Source: Anaerobranca californiensis DSM 14826 (GTDB taxonomy: Bacteria > Bacillota > Proteinivoracia > Proteinivoracales > Proteinivoracaceae). From it: a stretch of 53,888 nt of DNA. Positions 1-8,620 of the stretch are shown one piece after another. The notes under the pieces are model-generated. The model worked only from the letters and a program-made list of their open reading frames with translations, was not told the DNA's origin and did no database searches. Position numbers and translations under genes: made by a program. The number at the start of each line of letters is the position of its first letter. Positions within the stretch are counted from its first letter, which is position 1. The stretch is from contig NZ_FRAI01000016.1 of the NCBI RefSeq assembly GCF_900142275.1, positions 1-53,888 on the forward strand, given 5' to 3'.

Positions 1-203
1 TGCAGCAGTAAAGTTGAAACAATTGAATCGAGAGAGTTATCATGAGGGCGACCAGTAGCTTTATTGTAGTGAAAATACCAATTTACAGGTATTAACTCAG
101 AAATATTAATATATTGGTCAAGAAGCTCAAGTAAGTGAGGTTTTTGAACAACAAATTTATTAAAATCATCAATAAAATCAGAAAAATGAAGTTGTGTTAT
201 CAT
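1..203 (-). CDS. Transposase, N-terminal part (cut by window edge)
   Basis: Reading the minus strand from ATG at 203 gives an open frame of about 68 codons that runs off the window. The start MITQLHFSDFIDDFNKF and the later ATGRPHDNSLDSIVSTLLLQ resemble the N-terminal helical region of a group of DDE transposases common in Clostridia (a short helical lead, then a GRP/GRK-x-H/Y-x-L/S-LES-like segment before the catalytic domain). A strong ribosome site, AAAGGAG, sits seven bases upstream of the ATG. No catalytic residue is visible because the rest lies outside the window. The family is from memory and not tested; that it is a transposase is likely but not certain. Confidence 0.55.
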   Translation of the reverse strand, partial: MITQLHFSDFIDDFNKFVVQKPHLLELLDQYINISELIPVNWYFHYNKATGRPHDNSLDSIVSTLLL

Positions 204-368
204 GCAGGATCTCCTTTCACTTTGGTATGAATTTCAATATTTGGGATAATATACAATTCAACAAAAGTGGAGGAAAATCCTGCTGATATATAAGGTGAAA
301 CCCTTTAAAATCAATAATTTTGGGGTTTTACAAAAGGCTAAAAAAGTTAATTGATAAGGAGGGATATT
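204..368. other. Intergenic stretch between transposase start and acc operon
   Basis: No gene is visible here. An imperfect hairpin at 298-328 (AAACCC pairing with GGGTTT, AAAAT with ATTTT) could be the end of the insertion sequence or a terminator. No convincing -35/-10 pair for the acc operon was found, so its promoter may lie in or beyond the insertion sequence. Confidence 0.35.
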
Positions 369-869
369 TTGAAAGTAGAAGATATCATTAAAATAATTGA
401 AGCATTAGGTAAAACAGAACTGACAGAATTTTACCTAGAAAGTCACGATTTTGTCCTTAAAATGGGTAAAGGAACTACTAATAATTATGGACAGGTGGAA
501 AAAGCAGAAAAAAGACAGCCCCTTGAGGCTGTAAATAAAAAAGAACTGTTTTTAGAAGAAATTAATGATAAAAATAAAATGGGAGAGAACCTGAAAGAAA
601 ATATTCTTAAAGAAAATGTTAAAGAAAATCTTGTGAAAATCACTTCACCAATGGTAGGTACTTTTTATAAAGCACCTTCCCCTGACTCCCCTCCCTTTGT
701 TCAAGAAGGGGATACCGTTAAAAAAGGGGATACTTTGTGTATTATAGAAGCTATGAAATTGATGAATGAAATTGAATCAACGGAAAATGGTAGGATAGTA
801 AAAGTATTGGTGGAAAATGGTGAACTTGTGGAATACGGTCAAACCCTATTTCTAATAGAACCGGTTTAA
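369..869 (+). CDS. accB: Biotin carboxyl carrier protein of acetyl-CoA carboxylase
   Basis: AccB carries the biotin that shuttles carboxyl groups from biotin carboxylase to acetyl-CoA, in the cytoplasm, for fatty-acid synthesis. The C-terminal ~75 residues form the biotinyl domain, with EAMKLMNEI containing the lysine to be biotinylated (about residue 130). The N-terminal helix ([19 protein letters not shown]) is typical of the family; the middle is a lysine- and glutamate-rich linker. I chose TTG at 369 because AAGGAGGG at 357-364 stands five bases before it; an upstream in-frame TTG at 351 lacks such a site. It is first of four genes in the order B-C-D-A, 13 bases before accC. 166 residues is normal for the family. 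Confidence 0.93.
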   Translation: MKVEDIIKIIEALGKTELTEFYLESHDFVLKMGKGTTNNYGQVEKAEKRQPLEAVNKKELFLEEINDKNKMGENLKENILKENVKENLVKITSPMVGTFYKAPSPDSPPFVQEGDTVKKGDTLCIIEAMKLMNEIESTENGRIVKVLVENGELVEYGQTLFLIEPV

Positions 870-882
870 GGGGGAATTTTTA

Positions 883-2223
883 ATGTTTAAAAAAATTCTC
901 ATAGCAAATAGAGGAGAAATAGCTGTAAGAATAATTCGGGCTTGTAAAGAATTAGGGATTGGGACAGTGGCAGTTTACAGTGTTCCGGATAAAGGTTCTT
1001 TACACGTAGCATTAGCCGATGAAGCTATCTGTATTGGTCCTGCCAACCCAAAAGAGAGCTATCTGAATATGCAAAACTTAATTACCGCTGCCAAAGCTAC
1101 CATGGCAGATGCCATTCATCCTGGCTATGGTTTTTTAGCAGAAAACCCTGCTTTTGCAGAGCTCTGTGCCCAATGTAATATTACTTTCATTGGACCAAAT
1201 CCTGACTCTATAGAACAAATGGGTCAAAAGGCAGTTGCTAGGGAAAAAATGATTAAAGCCCAAGTTCCAGTGGTTCCAGGAAGTTCTGGGATAGTAGAAG
1301 ATATAGAAGAAGGGATAAAGATAGCAAAGGAAATTGGCTTTCCTGTTCTAATTAAAGCTACTGCCGGTGGTGGTGGTAAAGGAATGAGGGTTGTTCAAAA
1401 TCTAGAAGAAATGGAAAAAGCCATGGAATTAGCCAAACAGGAAGCTTTAAATGCCTTTGGAAACAGTGGAGTATATATAGAGAAGTTTATCGAAAAACCT
1501 AGACATATAGAAATTCAAATTTTGGCAGATAAACATGGCAATATAGTTCATTTAGGAGAAAGGGAATGTTCTATCCAGCGCCGTCATCAAAAGTTGATAG
1601 AAGAAGCACCTTCACCTATTATAGATGCAAATTTAAGGGAGAAAATTGGAAAGACAGCAGTAAAAGCGGCAAAAGCTGTTAATTATGACAGTGTGGGAAC
1701 CATTGAATTCTTGTTAGATAGCAATAATAATTTTTATTTTATGGAAATGAATACTAGAATTCAGGTGGAACACCCAGTTACTGAAATGATTACAGGAATA
1801 GATTTAATTAAGGAACAAATTAAAGTAGCTTACGGTTTACCTTTAAGTTTTACCCAAGATGATATAAAATTTACTGGTTGGTCTATAGAATGTAGGATCA
1901 ATGCTGAAGATGTAAGTAAAAATTTTATGCCAACTCCAGGTAAAATAGAAAGGCTAATTATTCCCGGAGGTTATGGTGTAAGGATAGACTCCTTTGTTTA
2001 TCAAGGGTACTCTATTTTGCCCTTTTATGATTCTATGGTAGGTAAAATAATTGTTTGGGCTCCTAATAGAGTAGAAGCTATTAAAAAAATGGATAGGGTG
2101 TTAAATGAATTTGTCATTGAAGGGGTTTCTACAACTATTCCCTTAGCCATAGAAATACTAAATCACCCTAAATTTGTCCAAGGAGATTACAACACTAAAT
2201 TTTTAGAAGAAGAAATCCTATAA
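883..2223 (+). CDS. accC: Biotin carboxylase subunit of acetyl-CoA carboxylase
   Basis: AccC uses ATP and bicarbonate to carboxylate the biotin on AccB. The 446-residue length is standard. Visible in order: the N-terminal [18 protein letters not shown] fold, the ATP-grasp glycine loop [12 protein letters not shown] near residue 160-170, [10 protein letters not shown], and the active-site segment [16 protein letters not shown] near residue 290. The C-terminal biotin carboxylase domain follows. An AAGGGGGAA ribosome site lies just upstream of the ATG. It sits tightly between accB and accD and must be co-transcribed with them. Confidence 0.96.
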   Translation: MFKKILIANRGEIAVRIIRACKELGIGTVAVYSVPDKGSLHVALADEAICIGPANPKESYLNMQNLITAAKATMADAIHPGYGFLAENPAFAELCAQCNITFIGPNPDSIEQMGQKAVAREKMIKAQVPVVPGSSGIVEDIEEGIKIAKEIGFPVLIKATAGGGGKGMRVVQNLEEMEKAMELAKQEALNAFGNSGVYIEKFIEKPRHIEIQILADKHGNIVHLGERECSIQRRHQKLIEEAPSPIIDANLREKIGKTAVKAAKAVNYDSVGTIEFLLDSNNNFYFMEMNTRIQVEHPVTEMITGIDLIKEQIKVAYGLPLSFTQDDIKFTGWSIECRINAEDVSKNFMPTPGKIERLIIPGGYGVRIDSFVYQGYSILPFYDSMVGKIIVWAPNRVEAIKKMDRVLNEFVIEGVSTTIPLAIEILNHPKFVQGDYNTKFLEEEIL

Positions 2224-2238
2224 AAAGGGGGGTAATAA

Positions 2239-3102
2239 ATGCTTTTTAAAAAGACCAAATACATTGCTGTAGATAGGGTTAAAACTGGAGAAGCAGCCAA
2301 TGACGTTCCTAAAGGAATAGTAATTAAATGCCCCCAATGTCAACAAGTTTTGTTTCAACGGGAATTAATGGATAATCTTAAGGTTTGTAATAAATGTAAC
2401 CATCACTTTCCCTTAACAGCTAAAGAAAGAATAGATTTAATAGTTGATCACGGAACCTTTGAAGAATGGGATAGGGAAATGGAGAGTAAAGATCCCTTAA
2501 ACTTCCCAGAATACAAAGATAAACTAGAGAAAAGTAAAGCAACTACTAATCTTAAAGAAGCTGTAGTTACAGGGGTAGGAAAAATAAATGGTCAAAGGGC
2601 AGCTTTAGCCATTTTAGATGGCAGTTTTATGCTAGGGAGTATGGGTTCAGTTGTAGGGGAAAAGGTTACCCGGGCGATGGAGCGGGCCATCAATCAAAAA
2701 ATTCCCATGATAGCTTTTACCGCTTCAGGTGGTGCCAGAATGCAAGAAAGTATTCTTTCCCTTTTCCAGATGGCTAAAACCAGTGCAGCCGTAAAAAAAA
2801 TGGATGATGAAGGGATTTTATACATTACTGTTTTAACTGACCCAACCACCGGTGGTGTGACGGCAAGTTTTGCTTCCTTAGGTGATATTATTTTAGCAGA
2901 ACCAAATGCTTTAATTGCCTTTGCTGGCCCTAGGGTAATAGAGCAGACTATTAGACAAAAATTGCCGGAAGGTTTTCAAAGGGCAGAATTTCTACTGGAA
3001 CGGGGCTTTATCGATAAAGTTGTCACTAGACGGGAACTTAAAGAAACTATTAGTAAAATCATCTACCTCCATTCACTGAAGGGAGTGGGTAAAAAATGGT
3101 AG
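2239..3102 (+). CDS. accD: Acetyl-CoA carboxylase carboxyltransferase beta subunit
   Basis: AccD pairs with AccA to move the carboxyl group from biotin to acetyl-CoA, giving malonyl-CoA. The N-terminal zinc ribbon is seen as CPQC ... CNKC around residues 31-53, the feature that distinguishes bacterial AccD. The crotonase-like core follows, with [11 protein letters not shown] and [14 protein letters not shown]. At 287 residues the length is normal. The start ATG at 2239 follows AAAAGGGGGG. The stop overlaps the accA start by seven bases, suggesting translational coupling that would keep the two subunits equimolar. Confidence 0.95.
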   Translation: MLFKKTKYIAVDRVKTGEAANDVPKGIVIKCPQCQQVLFQRELMDNLKVCNKCNHHFPLTAKERIDLIVDHGTFEEWDREMESKDPLNFPEYKDKLEKSKATTNLKEAVVTGVGKINGQRAALAILDGSFMLGSMGSVVGEKVTRAMERAINQKIPMIAFTASGGARMQESILSLFQMAKTSAAVKKMDDEGILYITVLTDPTTGGVTASFASLGDIILAEPNALIAFAGPRVIEQTIRQKLPEGFQRAEFLLERGFIDKVVTRRELKETISKIIYLHSLKGVGKKW

Positions 3103-4043
3103 ATAATTTAGAACAGCAATTAAATGAGTTAGAAAAACGGATCAAGGATTTAAAGGAATTTGCTTTATTACAAAATATCGATTTAAATAACGAAATAGAG
3201 CTTTTAGAAAAAAAGGCCTTTACTATTAAACAAGAACTTTATAGAAACTTGACACCTTGGCAAAAGGTACAAATTGCCCGGCATAATCAAAGGCCTACAA
3301 CTTTACAATATATTAAAGGAATATTTCAAGATTTTATCCAGTTACATGGTGATAGATACTTTAAAGATGATCCCGCTATCGTTGGAGGGATCGCCCGCTT
3401 AGGGGATACTCCTGTCACCGTCATAGGTCATCAAAAGGGAAAGGATACAAAGGAAAACATCTACCGGAATTTTGGTATGCCCCATCCAGAAGGCTACCGA
3501 AAAGCTTTGCGTTTAATGAAACAGGGGGAAAAGTTTAAAAGACCCATTATCACCTTTATTGATACTCCCGGTGCCTATCCAGGCTTGGGGGCAGAAGAGC
3601 GGGGACAGGGAGAAGCCATTGCTAAAAATTTAATGGAAATGTCAGGTTTAAAAGTTCCCATTATCGTCATTGTAACCGGTGAAGGTGGCAGTGGTGGTGC
3701 CTTAGCATTAGGGGTAGGGGACTCTATTTTGATGATGGCTAATTCCGTGTATTCTGTTATTTCCCCTGAAGGTTGTGCCGCAATTTTGTGGAAAGATGCT
3801 ACAAGGGCAAAGGAAGCGGCAGATGCTTTAAAGTTAACGGCAGATGACCTTTACCGCTTAAAAATTATCGATGAAATTATCCCAGAACCTCAGGGAGGGG
3901 CCCATAAGGATATCGAGAAAACTATGGCGGCGGTAAAAGAGGGGATAGAACGACACCTAGACATTTTATCAGGGTTCACCCCCGATGAATTAGTAAAAAG
4001 GAGATATCAAAGATTGCGAAAAATTGGTGAATACCTAGAGTAA
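3096..4043 (+). CDS. accA: Acetyl-CoA carboxylase carboxyltransferase alpha subunit
   Basis: AccA completes the carboxyltransferase. Family hallmarks are a helical N-terminus ([19 protein letters not shown]), [16 protein letters not shown], the oxyanion-hole region [20 protein letters not shown], and [15 protein letters not shown]. The 315-residue length is standard. The ATG lies within the last codons of accD. A strong rho-independent terminator follows directly, so the operon ends here. No malonyl-CoA regulator gene (fapR) or other fatty-acid gene is adjacent. Confidence 0.96.
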   Translation: MVDNLEQQLNELEKRIKDLKEFALLQNIDLNNEIELLEKKAFTIKQELYRNLTPWQKVQIARHNQRPTTLQYIKGIFQDFIQLHGDRYFKDDPAIVGGIARLGDTPVTVIGHQKGKDTKENIYRNFGMPHPEGYRKALRLMKQGEKFKRPIITFIDTPGAYPGLGAEERGQGEAIAKNLMEMSGLKVPIIVIVTGEGGSGGALALGVGDSILMMANSVYSVISPEGCAAILWKDATRAKEAADALKLTADDLYRLKIIDEIIPEPQGGAHKDIEKTMAAVKEGIERHLDILSGFTPDELVKRRYQRLRKIGEYLE

Positions 4044-4073
4044 AAGGACCGACTAAATGTTGGTCCTTTTATC
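4042..4073 (+). terminator. Terminator of the acc operon
   Basis: AAAAGGACCGAC pairs with GTTGGTCCTTTT across a five-base loop, overlapping the accA stop codon, and ends in a short T tract. It looks like a good rho-independent terminator. Confidence 0.85.
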
Positions 4074-4173
4074 TATTTAGTAGATGAGGAGTTAGCTATA
4101 AAAAATATGAATAGATTTGGAAAGGGTTGGCTATGCTAAATTATGAAAAATCTACTTATGAGGTGAAAGATCC

Positions 4174-5511
4174 ATGGCAAAAGAAAGGGAACAATGGGGA
4201 TCAAAACTAGGTTTTATTCTAGCAGCCGCTGGTAGTGCCATTGGTTTGGGCAATATATGGCGTTTTCCCACAGTTGTTGGTCAAAGTGGAGGAGGAATTT
4301 TTATATTAATTTATTTGATAATTATCTTTTTAATTGGTATCCCGTTAATGATTTGTGAGCTAACTATAGGTAGGAGGGGGAAAAGCAATATTGTTAGAGC
4401 TTTTAAAGGGATAAAACCTGGTAGTCCCTGGTGGATAATTGGAGCATTAGGGGTAGCTGCCGGTTTTATCATATTATCTTTTTACTCTGTAATAGCTGGT
4501 TGGTCAGTAGCTTATATATTTAAGTTTTTAAGTGGGGGATTAAATAATTTAGGTGTCAGGGATTCAGGGGAAGTTTTTGGTAGTTTTGTAGCTTCACCAA
4601 TTGAACCATTAATCTGGCATGGAATATTTATGGCAATGACCATTGGTATTGTTATTTTTGGCATAGATAAGGGGATTGAAAAGGCTAGTAAAATTATGAT
4701 GCCGATACTTTTTGTATTACTACTACTATTAGCTTTAAGAAGTATTACCCTACCGGGAGCATTTGAAGGTTTGAAATGGTATCTAACCCCTAATTTAAAG
4801 GCAATTAATATTAAAATTATTTTAGGGGCATTAGGACAGGTGTTTTTTAGTTTGAGTCTAGGGATGGGTGCTATGATGACCTATGGAAGTTATTTAACAG
4901 ATGATAATGATATACCTAACTCCGCTATGTTGATATCTTTAGCAGATTTAAGTATTGCTGTATTGGCAGGATTTATTATTATCCCAGCAGTTTTTGCCTT
5001 TGACTATGAACCTAATGCCGGCCCTTCATTAATTTTCATCACATTACCAGCAGTTTTTGCTTTCCTTCCTTTAGGCAATATTTTTGGAGGATTATTCTTC
5101 AGCCTTCTAACTATTGCTGCCTTAACTTCTGCTATTTCACTTTTGGAGGTACCTGTAGCATATTTTATAGAAGAATTTAAGTGGTCTAGAAAGGAAGCTT
5201 CAATTATACTGGGGTCTGTGATATTTATCTTAGGTATCCCTTCTTCATTATCTATGGGAATTTTAGGGCAGACCCTCATTTTCGGCAAAGGATTTTTAGA
5301 TTTTATGGATTTCTTCTCATCTAATTTAATCTTACCAATAGGGGGACTTTTAACAGCATTATTCGTAGGTTGGGTATGGGGAGATAGGGGAATATTTAAT
5401 GAATTAGAAAAAGGAAGGGTTACTTTCACATTGAAAAATATCTGGTTTAGTATAGTAAAATACCTCTTACCTATAGTACTTTTTTATATTTTAATCACAG
5501 GTCTAATTTAA
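4174..5511 (+). CDS. Sodium-dependent symporter, neurotransmitter/amino-acid family (SNF)
   Basis: A 445-residue polytopic membrane protein of the neurotransmitter:sodium symporter family (LeuT/MhsT-like), which couples Na+ entry to uptake of an amino acid or related compound. The signature GSAIGLGNIWRFP in the first membrane segment (about residues 16-28) holds the unwound Na+/substrate-binding part; GRRGKSNI follows the second segment as in the family. About eleven hydrophobic segments are apparent, the common bacterial number. ATG at 4174 is preceded by GAGGTGAAAGATCC. The substrate cannot be read from the sequence. It is a single-gene unit between two terminator-like hairpins. Confidence 0.92.
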   Translation: MAKEREQWGSKLGFILAAAGSAIGLGNIWRFPTVVGQSGGGIFILIYLIIIFLIGIPLMICELTIGRRGKSNIVRAFKGIKPGSPWWIIGALGVAAGFIILSFYSVIAGWSVAYIFKFLSGGLNNLGVRDSGEVFGSFVASPIEPLIWHGIFMAMTIGIVIFGIDKGIEKASKIMMPILFVLLLLLALRSITLPGAFEGLKWYLTPNLKAINIKIILGALGQVFFSLSLGMGAMMTYGSYLTDDNDIPNSAMLISLADLSIAVLAGFIIIPAVFAFDYEPNAGPSLIFITLPAVFAFLPLGNIFGGLFFSLLTIAALTSAISLLEVPVAYFIEEFKWSRKEASIILGSVIFILGIPSSLSMGILGQTLIFGKGFLDFMDFFSSNLILPIGGLLTALFVGWVWGDRGIFNELEKGRVTFTLKNIWFSIVKYLLPIVLFYILITGLI

Positions 5512-5534
5512 AAAAAGGAATATTTCTTTTTTTG
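5510..5534 (+). terminator. Possible weak terminator after the symporter gene
   Basis: A7-GGAA pairs with TTTC-T7 over a two-base gap at the tip. The stem is almost all A:T, so read-through into the next gene is likely. Confidence 0.45.
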
Positions 5535-5568
5535 TCTAAATATAAAAGTAAAAAAGGGAGGGGATTTA

Positions 5569-5922
5569 ATGAACATTTATGACAAAGCCTATGAATTAGC
5601 TAAAAGTTTGAAAGAACTGCCAGAGTATAAAGAATACCAACGTTTAGCAGAAATTATTAAAAAAGATTCCAATACTTTAGAGATTTTACTAGATTTTAGA
5701 AAAAAGAATTATGAAATTCAAAAAATGCAGTTAGCAGGGAAAACAGTTGATCCTAAAAAAATAGAAGAAGGGAAAAAATTATATGAGATTATAAAATTAA
5801 ATAAATATGCAAATGATTTTTTGGCAATGGAATATCGCTTAGGGAAAATAATTTTAGATCTCCAAAGGATATTAGGGGAAAGTATAAAAATGGAGTTTCC
5901 CGTTGAAGATATAACACATTAA
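5569..5922 (+). CDS. YlbF/YmcA family protein
   Basis: A 117-residue, all-helical, soluble protein of the YlbF/YmcA (DUF964) family. Family members in B. subtilis form a complex that affects RNA processing by RNase Y, sporulation and biofilm formation. The pattern IYDKAYELAKSLKELPEYKEYQRLAEIIKKD followed by LLDFRKKNYEIQKMQLAGK (each quoted only in part of the protein) and MEYRLGKIILDLQRILGE is typical. ATG is preceded by GGGAGGGG. It stands alone between the symporter and a strong terminator; its role here is inferred from the family only. Confidence 0.75.
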   Translation: MNIYDKAYELAKSLKELPEYKEYQRLAEIIKKDSNTLEILLDFRKKNYEIQKMQLAGKTVDPKKIEEGKKLYEIIKLNKYANDFLAMEYRLGKIILDLQRILGESIKMEFPVEDITH

Positions 5923-5945
5923 TGATAGATCATTAACTTGTTTTA

Positions 5946-5983
5946 AAAAAGTCTTCCTATAACTATTATGGGAAGACTTTTTC
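5946..5983 (+). terminator. Terminator after ylbF-like gene
   Basis: AAAAAGTCTTCC pairs with GGAAGACTTTTT around an A/T-rich tip, followed by further T residues. It is a strong rho-independent terminator. Confidence 0.85.
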
Positions 5984-6090
5984 TATGTAAATTCTTGTCG
6001 AAAAAAATCGAAAAAAGGGATTTTAGGGCAAAAAATAGAGGAAAATAAAGATATAGAGAGATAAATTGGGTAAATGGACAATATGGGAGT
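5984..6090. other. Intergenic stretch with a Spo0A-box-like site
   Basis: No gene is seen. TTGTCGAAA at 5995-6003 matches the Spo0A box consensus core (TGTCGAA) exactly. It lies about 90 bases upstream of the -35 element of the candidate small RNA, so a regulatory link is possible but unproven. Confidence 0.3.
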
Positions 6091-6119
6091 TTGAGAGGAA
6101 AAAAAAAGTTAGATATAAT
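6091..6119 (+). promoter_or_regulatory. Sigma-A-type promoter of candidate small RNA
   Basis: TTGAGA (6091-6096) and TATAAT (6114-6119) are separated by exactly 17 bases. There is no open frame between it and the terminator 50 to 85 bases downstream. Transcription would begin at about G6126. Confidence 0.65.
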
Positions 6120-6125
6120 ATAATT

Positions 6126-6205
6126 GTAATTAGGACAAGCTCTTATAGATAAGCCTTCTCCTATAACCTTCCAGATTCCCCCCTCGTATCTGGAAGGTTT
6201 TTTCT
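6126..6205 (+). ncRNA. Candidate small RNA with C-rich loop
   Basis: A promoter directly followed by a strong terminator defines a transcript of about 80 nt with no ribosome site or reading frame. It folds into two hairpins: TTATAG (6143-6148) with CTATAA (6161-6166), and the terminator AACCTTCCAGAT (6165-6176) with ATCTGGAAGGTT (6188-6199). The terminator loop is TCCCCCCTCGT; the first loop holds CCTTCTC. C-rich loops that pair with G-rich ribosome sites are a known design in Firmicutes small RNAs (for example the RsaE/RoxS group), but this is not recognised as any known family. It could instead be a terminated leader of the downstream ferredoxin gene. Confidence 0.5.
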
Positions 6206-6291
6206 TTTTTATGAATAATATCCCCAAAAAAGGTGATTATAACTGTAGGTGACTAACCTAATTTTGTTTTAGATAACTTGGAGGTGATATA

Positions 6292-6474
6292 GTGACTTAT
6301 TTTATTAATCACGATTGTATTTCTTGTGGTGCTTGTGAACCAGAATGTCCAGTAGATGCTATAAGTGAAGGTGAAGACAAGTTTGTCATTGATGCTGCTA
6401 AATGTATTGATTGTGGAGCTTGTGCAGATGTTTGCCCTGTAGATGCTCCTAAACCAGCAGATGAAGCTGAATAG
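6292..6474 (+). CDS. 2[4Fe-4S] ferredoxin
   Basis: A 60-residue clostridial-type ferredoxin, a soluble low-potential electron carrier. Two clusters are shown by [12 protein letters not shown] and [12 protein letters not shown], each CxxCxxC...CP. The second half repeats the first, as in the classic gene-duplicated ferredoxin. GTG at 6292 is chosen because TTGGAGGTGAT stands just before it. It is a single-gene unit between the small-RNA terminator and its own long terminator. Confidence 0.95.
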   Translation: MTYFINHDCISCGACEPECPVDAISEGEDKFVIDAAKCIDCGACADVCPVDAPKPADEAE

Positions 6475-6478
6475 AATT

Positions 6479-6528
6479 TAATTATAAATAAAAGCTGGTG
6501 TTAAAACACTAGCTTTTATTTATAATTT
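6479..6528 (+). terminator. Long terminator hairpin after ferredoxin
   Basis: An inverted repeat of about 20 bp, AAATTATAAATAAAAGCT with AGCTTTTATTTATAATTT and a near-complementary tip, lies just after the ferredoxin stop. It probably ends transcription in both directions and may stabilise the ferredoxin mRNA. Confidence 0.7.
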
Positions 6529-6531
6529 CCC

Positions 6532-6560
6532 TTGACTTTTAATGAATGAAAAATTATACT
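6532..6560 (+). promoter_or_regulatory. Promoter of psuK-psuG
   Basis: TTGACT (6532-6537), a 17-base spacer and TATACT (6555-6560) precede psuK by about 45 bases. It is a good match to the housekeeping sigma consensus. Confidence 0.7.
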
Positions 6561-6604
6561 AACTATTGTATATGTGATTAAACAAAAATTAAGAGGGTGG
6601 TAAA

Positions 6605-7702
6605 ATGGAAAGACTTACCGACAGGGAAGAACAAATTTTAAGGGTTTTAATGAATGAGCCCATGTTATCACAAGATGAATTGGCGGAAAGGTTGGATGTA
6701 TCTCGGTCTGCAGTCGCTGTACACATCTCTAACTTAATTAAAAAAGGATACATTTTAGGTAGGGGATATGTGTTTAATGAAGAAAAAAAAGTTGTAGTTG
6801 TAGGGGGAGCTAATTTTGATTTAATTGGTAAAGGGAATAATAACTTAAAGTATAAAACATCTAACCCCGGTAAAGTAATGAAAACAGTAGGGGGAGTAGG
6901 AAGGAATATTGCTGAAAACTTAGGGAAATTAAAAATACCAACAACTTTACTAACTGCTGTTGGAAAAGATGGTTTAGGGGATAGTATTTTAAAAAGAACA
7001 AAAGAATCAGGGGTAGATGTCAGTTTGGTTTTAAAAACTGATAAATACCCGTCAGGTACATACATAGCCATACTAGATGAAAACAATGATTTAGCTTTAG
7101 CTTTAGCAGATATGGATATAGTGGAGTTAGTTGATAGAAACTATATTAAAGAGCGACTTTATGCTTTGAAAACTGCTAATATAATAGTATGTGATACTAA
7201 TGTTCCGGTAGATACAATAGAAGTATTAGCTGATTACTGTAAAAATACCGAAACATTATTTGTAGTAGAACCGGTTTCAGTTGAAAAGGCACAAAAAGTG
7301 AAAGGACTCCTTTCTTCTATTGATATTTTCACACCAAATAAAGAAGAAATGGAATCTCTCTGTGGTTTTCCGTTAAATTCACTAAATGATTATCAAAAAG
7401 CAGGTAACTTTGCTTTGGAAAAGGGAATTAAAATTTTATTATTAAAACTAGGAGCAAAAGGTTTATATATCCATAGTGAAGGTTATCAAAATATCTTCCC
7501 TTCCATAGCCTCAAATATCGTTGATGTCACTGGAGCGGGAGATAGTTTGGTAGCAGGTTTTATAGCTTCATATTTTGAAGGTCACCCTTTAGAGAAGTGT
7601 TGTCAATATGCTTTAGCGGTTGCAGCCTATACATTAGAGTTTAATGATACAGTAGCCTATGATTTAAGTTGGGCAAAAATACAGACAATATTGGGGGAAT
7701 AG
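6605..7702 (+). CDS. psuK: Pseudouridine kinase with N-terminal winged-helix domain
   Basis: A PfkB-family (ribokinase-like) kinase of 365 residues. Because psuG follows at once, it is most likely pseudouridine kinase, making pseudouridine 5'-phosphate. Residues 1-60 form a winged helix-turn-helix (TDREEQILRVLMNEPMLSQ, then RLDVSRSAVAVHISNLIKKG); residues ~61-365 form the kinase, with the N-terminal GGANFDLIGKG motif and the catalytic VTGAGDSLVAGF near residue 309. E. coli PsuK lacks the extra domain; related PfkB proteins with it exist. The domain suggests the enzyme may regulate its own operon. ATG follows AGAGGGTGG. psuG starts three bases after the stop. Confidence 0.85.
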   Translation: MERLTDREEQILRVLMNEPMLSQDELAERLDVSRSAVAVHISNLIKKGYILGRGYVFNEEKKVVVVGGANFDLIGKGNNNLKYKTSNPGKVMKTVGGVGRNIAENLGKLKIPTTLLTAVGKDGLGDSILKRTKESGVDVSLVLKTDKYPSGTYIAILDENNDLALALADMDIVELVDRNYIKERLYALKTANIIVCDTNVPVDTIEVLADYCKNTETLFVVEPVSVEKAQKVKGLLSSIDIFTPNKEEMESLCGFPLNSLNDYQKAGNFALEKGIKILLLKLGAKGLYIHSEGYQNIFPSIASNIVDVTGAGDSLVAGFIASYFEGHPLEKCCQYALAVAAYTLEFNDTVAYDLSWAKIQTILGE

Positions 7703-7705
7703 AAA

Positions 7706-8602
7706 ATGAAATTATCATTTAGTCTAGAAGTAAAAAAAGCTTTAGAGGAAAAGAAGCCTGTGGTAGCATTAGAAAGTACAATAATATCCCACGGCATGCC
7801 TTATCCTAAAAATTATCAAACAGCTTTAGAAGTTGAAAGGATAGTTAGGGAAAATGGGGCTATTCCAGCTACAATAGCAATTATTGGTGGTACTATCAAG
7901 GTGGGTTTATCCCAGGAAGAAATAGATTATTTAGCTAAAACACCGGGAGTTTACAAAGTAAGTAGGAGGGACTTACCCTTTATCGTAGCAACAGGTAAAG
8001 ATGGTGCCACTACAGTATCAGGTACTATGATTGTAGCTGCTATGGCAGGGATAAAAGTTTTTGCAACAGGGGGTATAGGAGGTGTCCATATAGAAGGGGA
8101 AAACACCATGGACATTTCCGCTGATTTAACAGAATTAGGGCAAACAGATGTGGCAGTAGTTTGTGCAGGGGTAAAATCTATTTTAGATATCGGTAGAACT
8201 TTAGAGTACTTAGAAACTTTAGGAGTTCCTGTTATCACCTATAAATCCAGGGAATTTCCCGCCTTTTTCAGTTCAAAAAGTGGTTTTCCTTCTCCTTTAT
8301 CTACTGATAAAGTTGAAGATATTGCTAATACCATCAAAACTAAATATACTTTAGGGTTAAAAGGTGGGGTAGTTATAGCAAATCCTATCCCTGAAGAATT
8401 TGATTTTGATGGAGAAATTATTGGAAAGGCAATTAGAGATGCTTTAAAAGAATGTAAAGAAAAGAATATTAGAGGGAAAGAGGTAACACCTTTCTTACTC
8501 CAAAAAATTGTAGATATAACAGGGGGAAAAAGCTTACAATCTAACATTGCCTTAGTGAAAAATAATGCTAAGTTGGCAGCGGACATAGCAAAACTGCTTT
8601 AG
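7706..8602 (+). CDS. psuG: Pseudouridine-5'-phosphate glycosidase
   Basis: PsuG reversibly cleaves the C-C glycosidic bond of pseudouridine 5'-phosphate to uracil and ribose 5-phosphate, finishing salvage begun by PsuK. The 298-residue protein matches the family from end to end: [43 protein letters not shown], and the C-terminal VTPFLLQKI. The kinase-glycosidase gene pair is the well-known catabolic unit. No pseudouridine transporter is adjacent; the M16 peptidase genes that follow are unrelated in function but may share the transcript. Confidence 0.93.
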   Translation: MKLSFSLEVKKALEEKKPVVALESTIISHGMPYPKNYQTALEVERIVRENGAIPATIAIIGGTIKVGLSQEEIDYLAKTPGVYKVSRRDLPFIVATGKDGATTVSGTMIVAAMAGIKVFATGGIGGVHIEGENTMDISADLTELGQTDVAVVCAGVKSILDIGRTLEYLETLGVPVITYKSREFPAFFSSKSGFPSPLSTDKVEDIANTIKTKYTLGLKGGVVIANPIPEEFDFDGEIIGKAIRDALKECKEKNIRGKEVTPFLLQKIVDITGGKSLQSNIALVKNNAKLAADIAKLL

Positions 8603-8620
8603 TGACAGGAGGTCAGTATA

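Noticed and set aside
5943-6227. Minus-strand frame of 94 codons
   Set aside because: It spans two terminators and a plus-strand promoter and has no plausible protein features.
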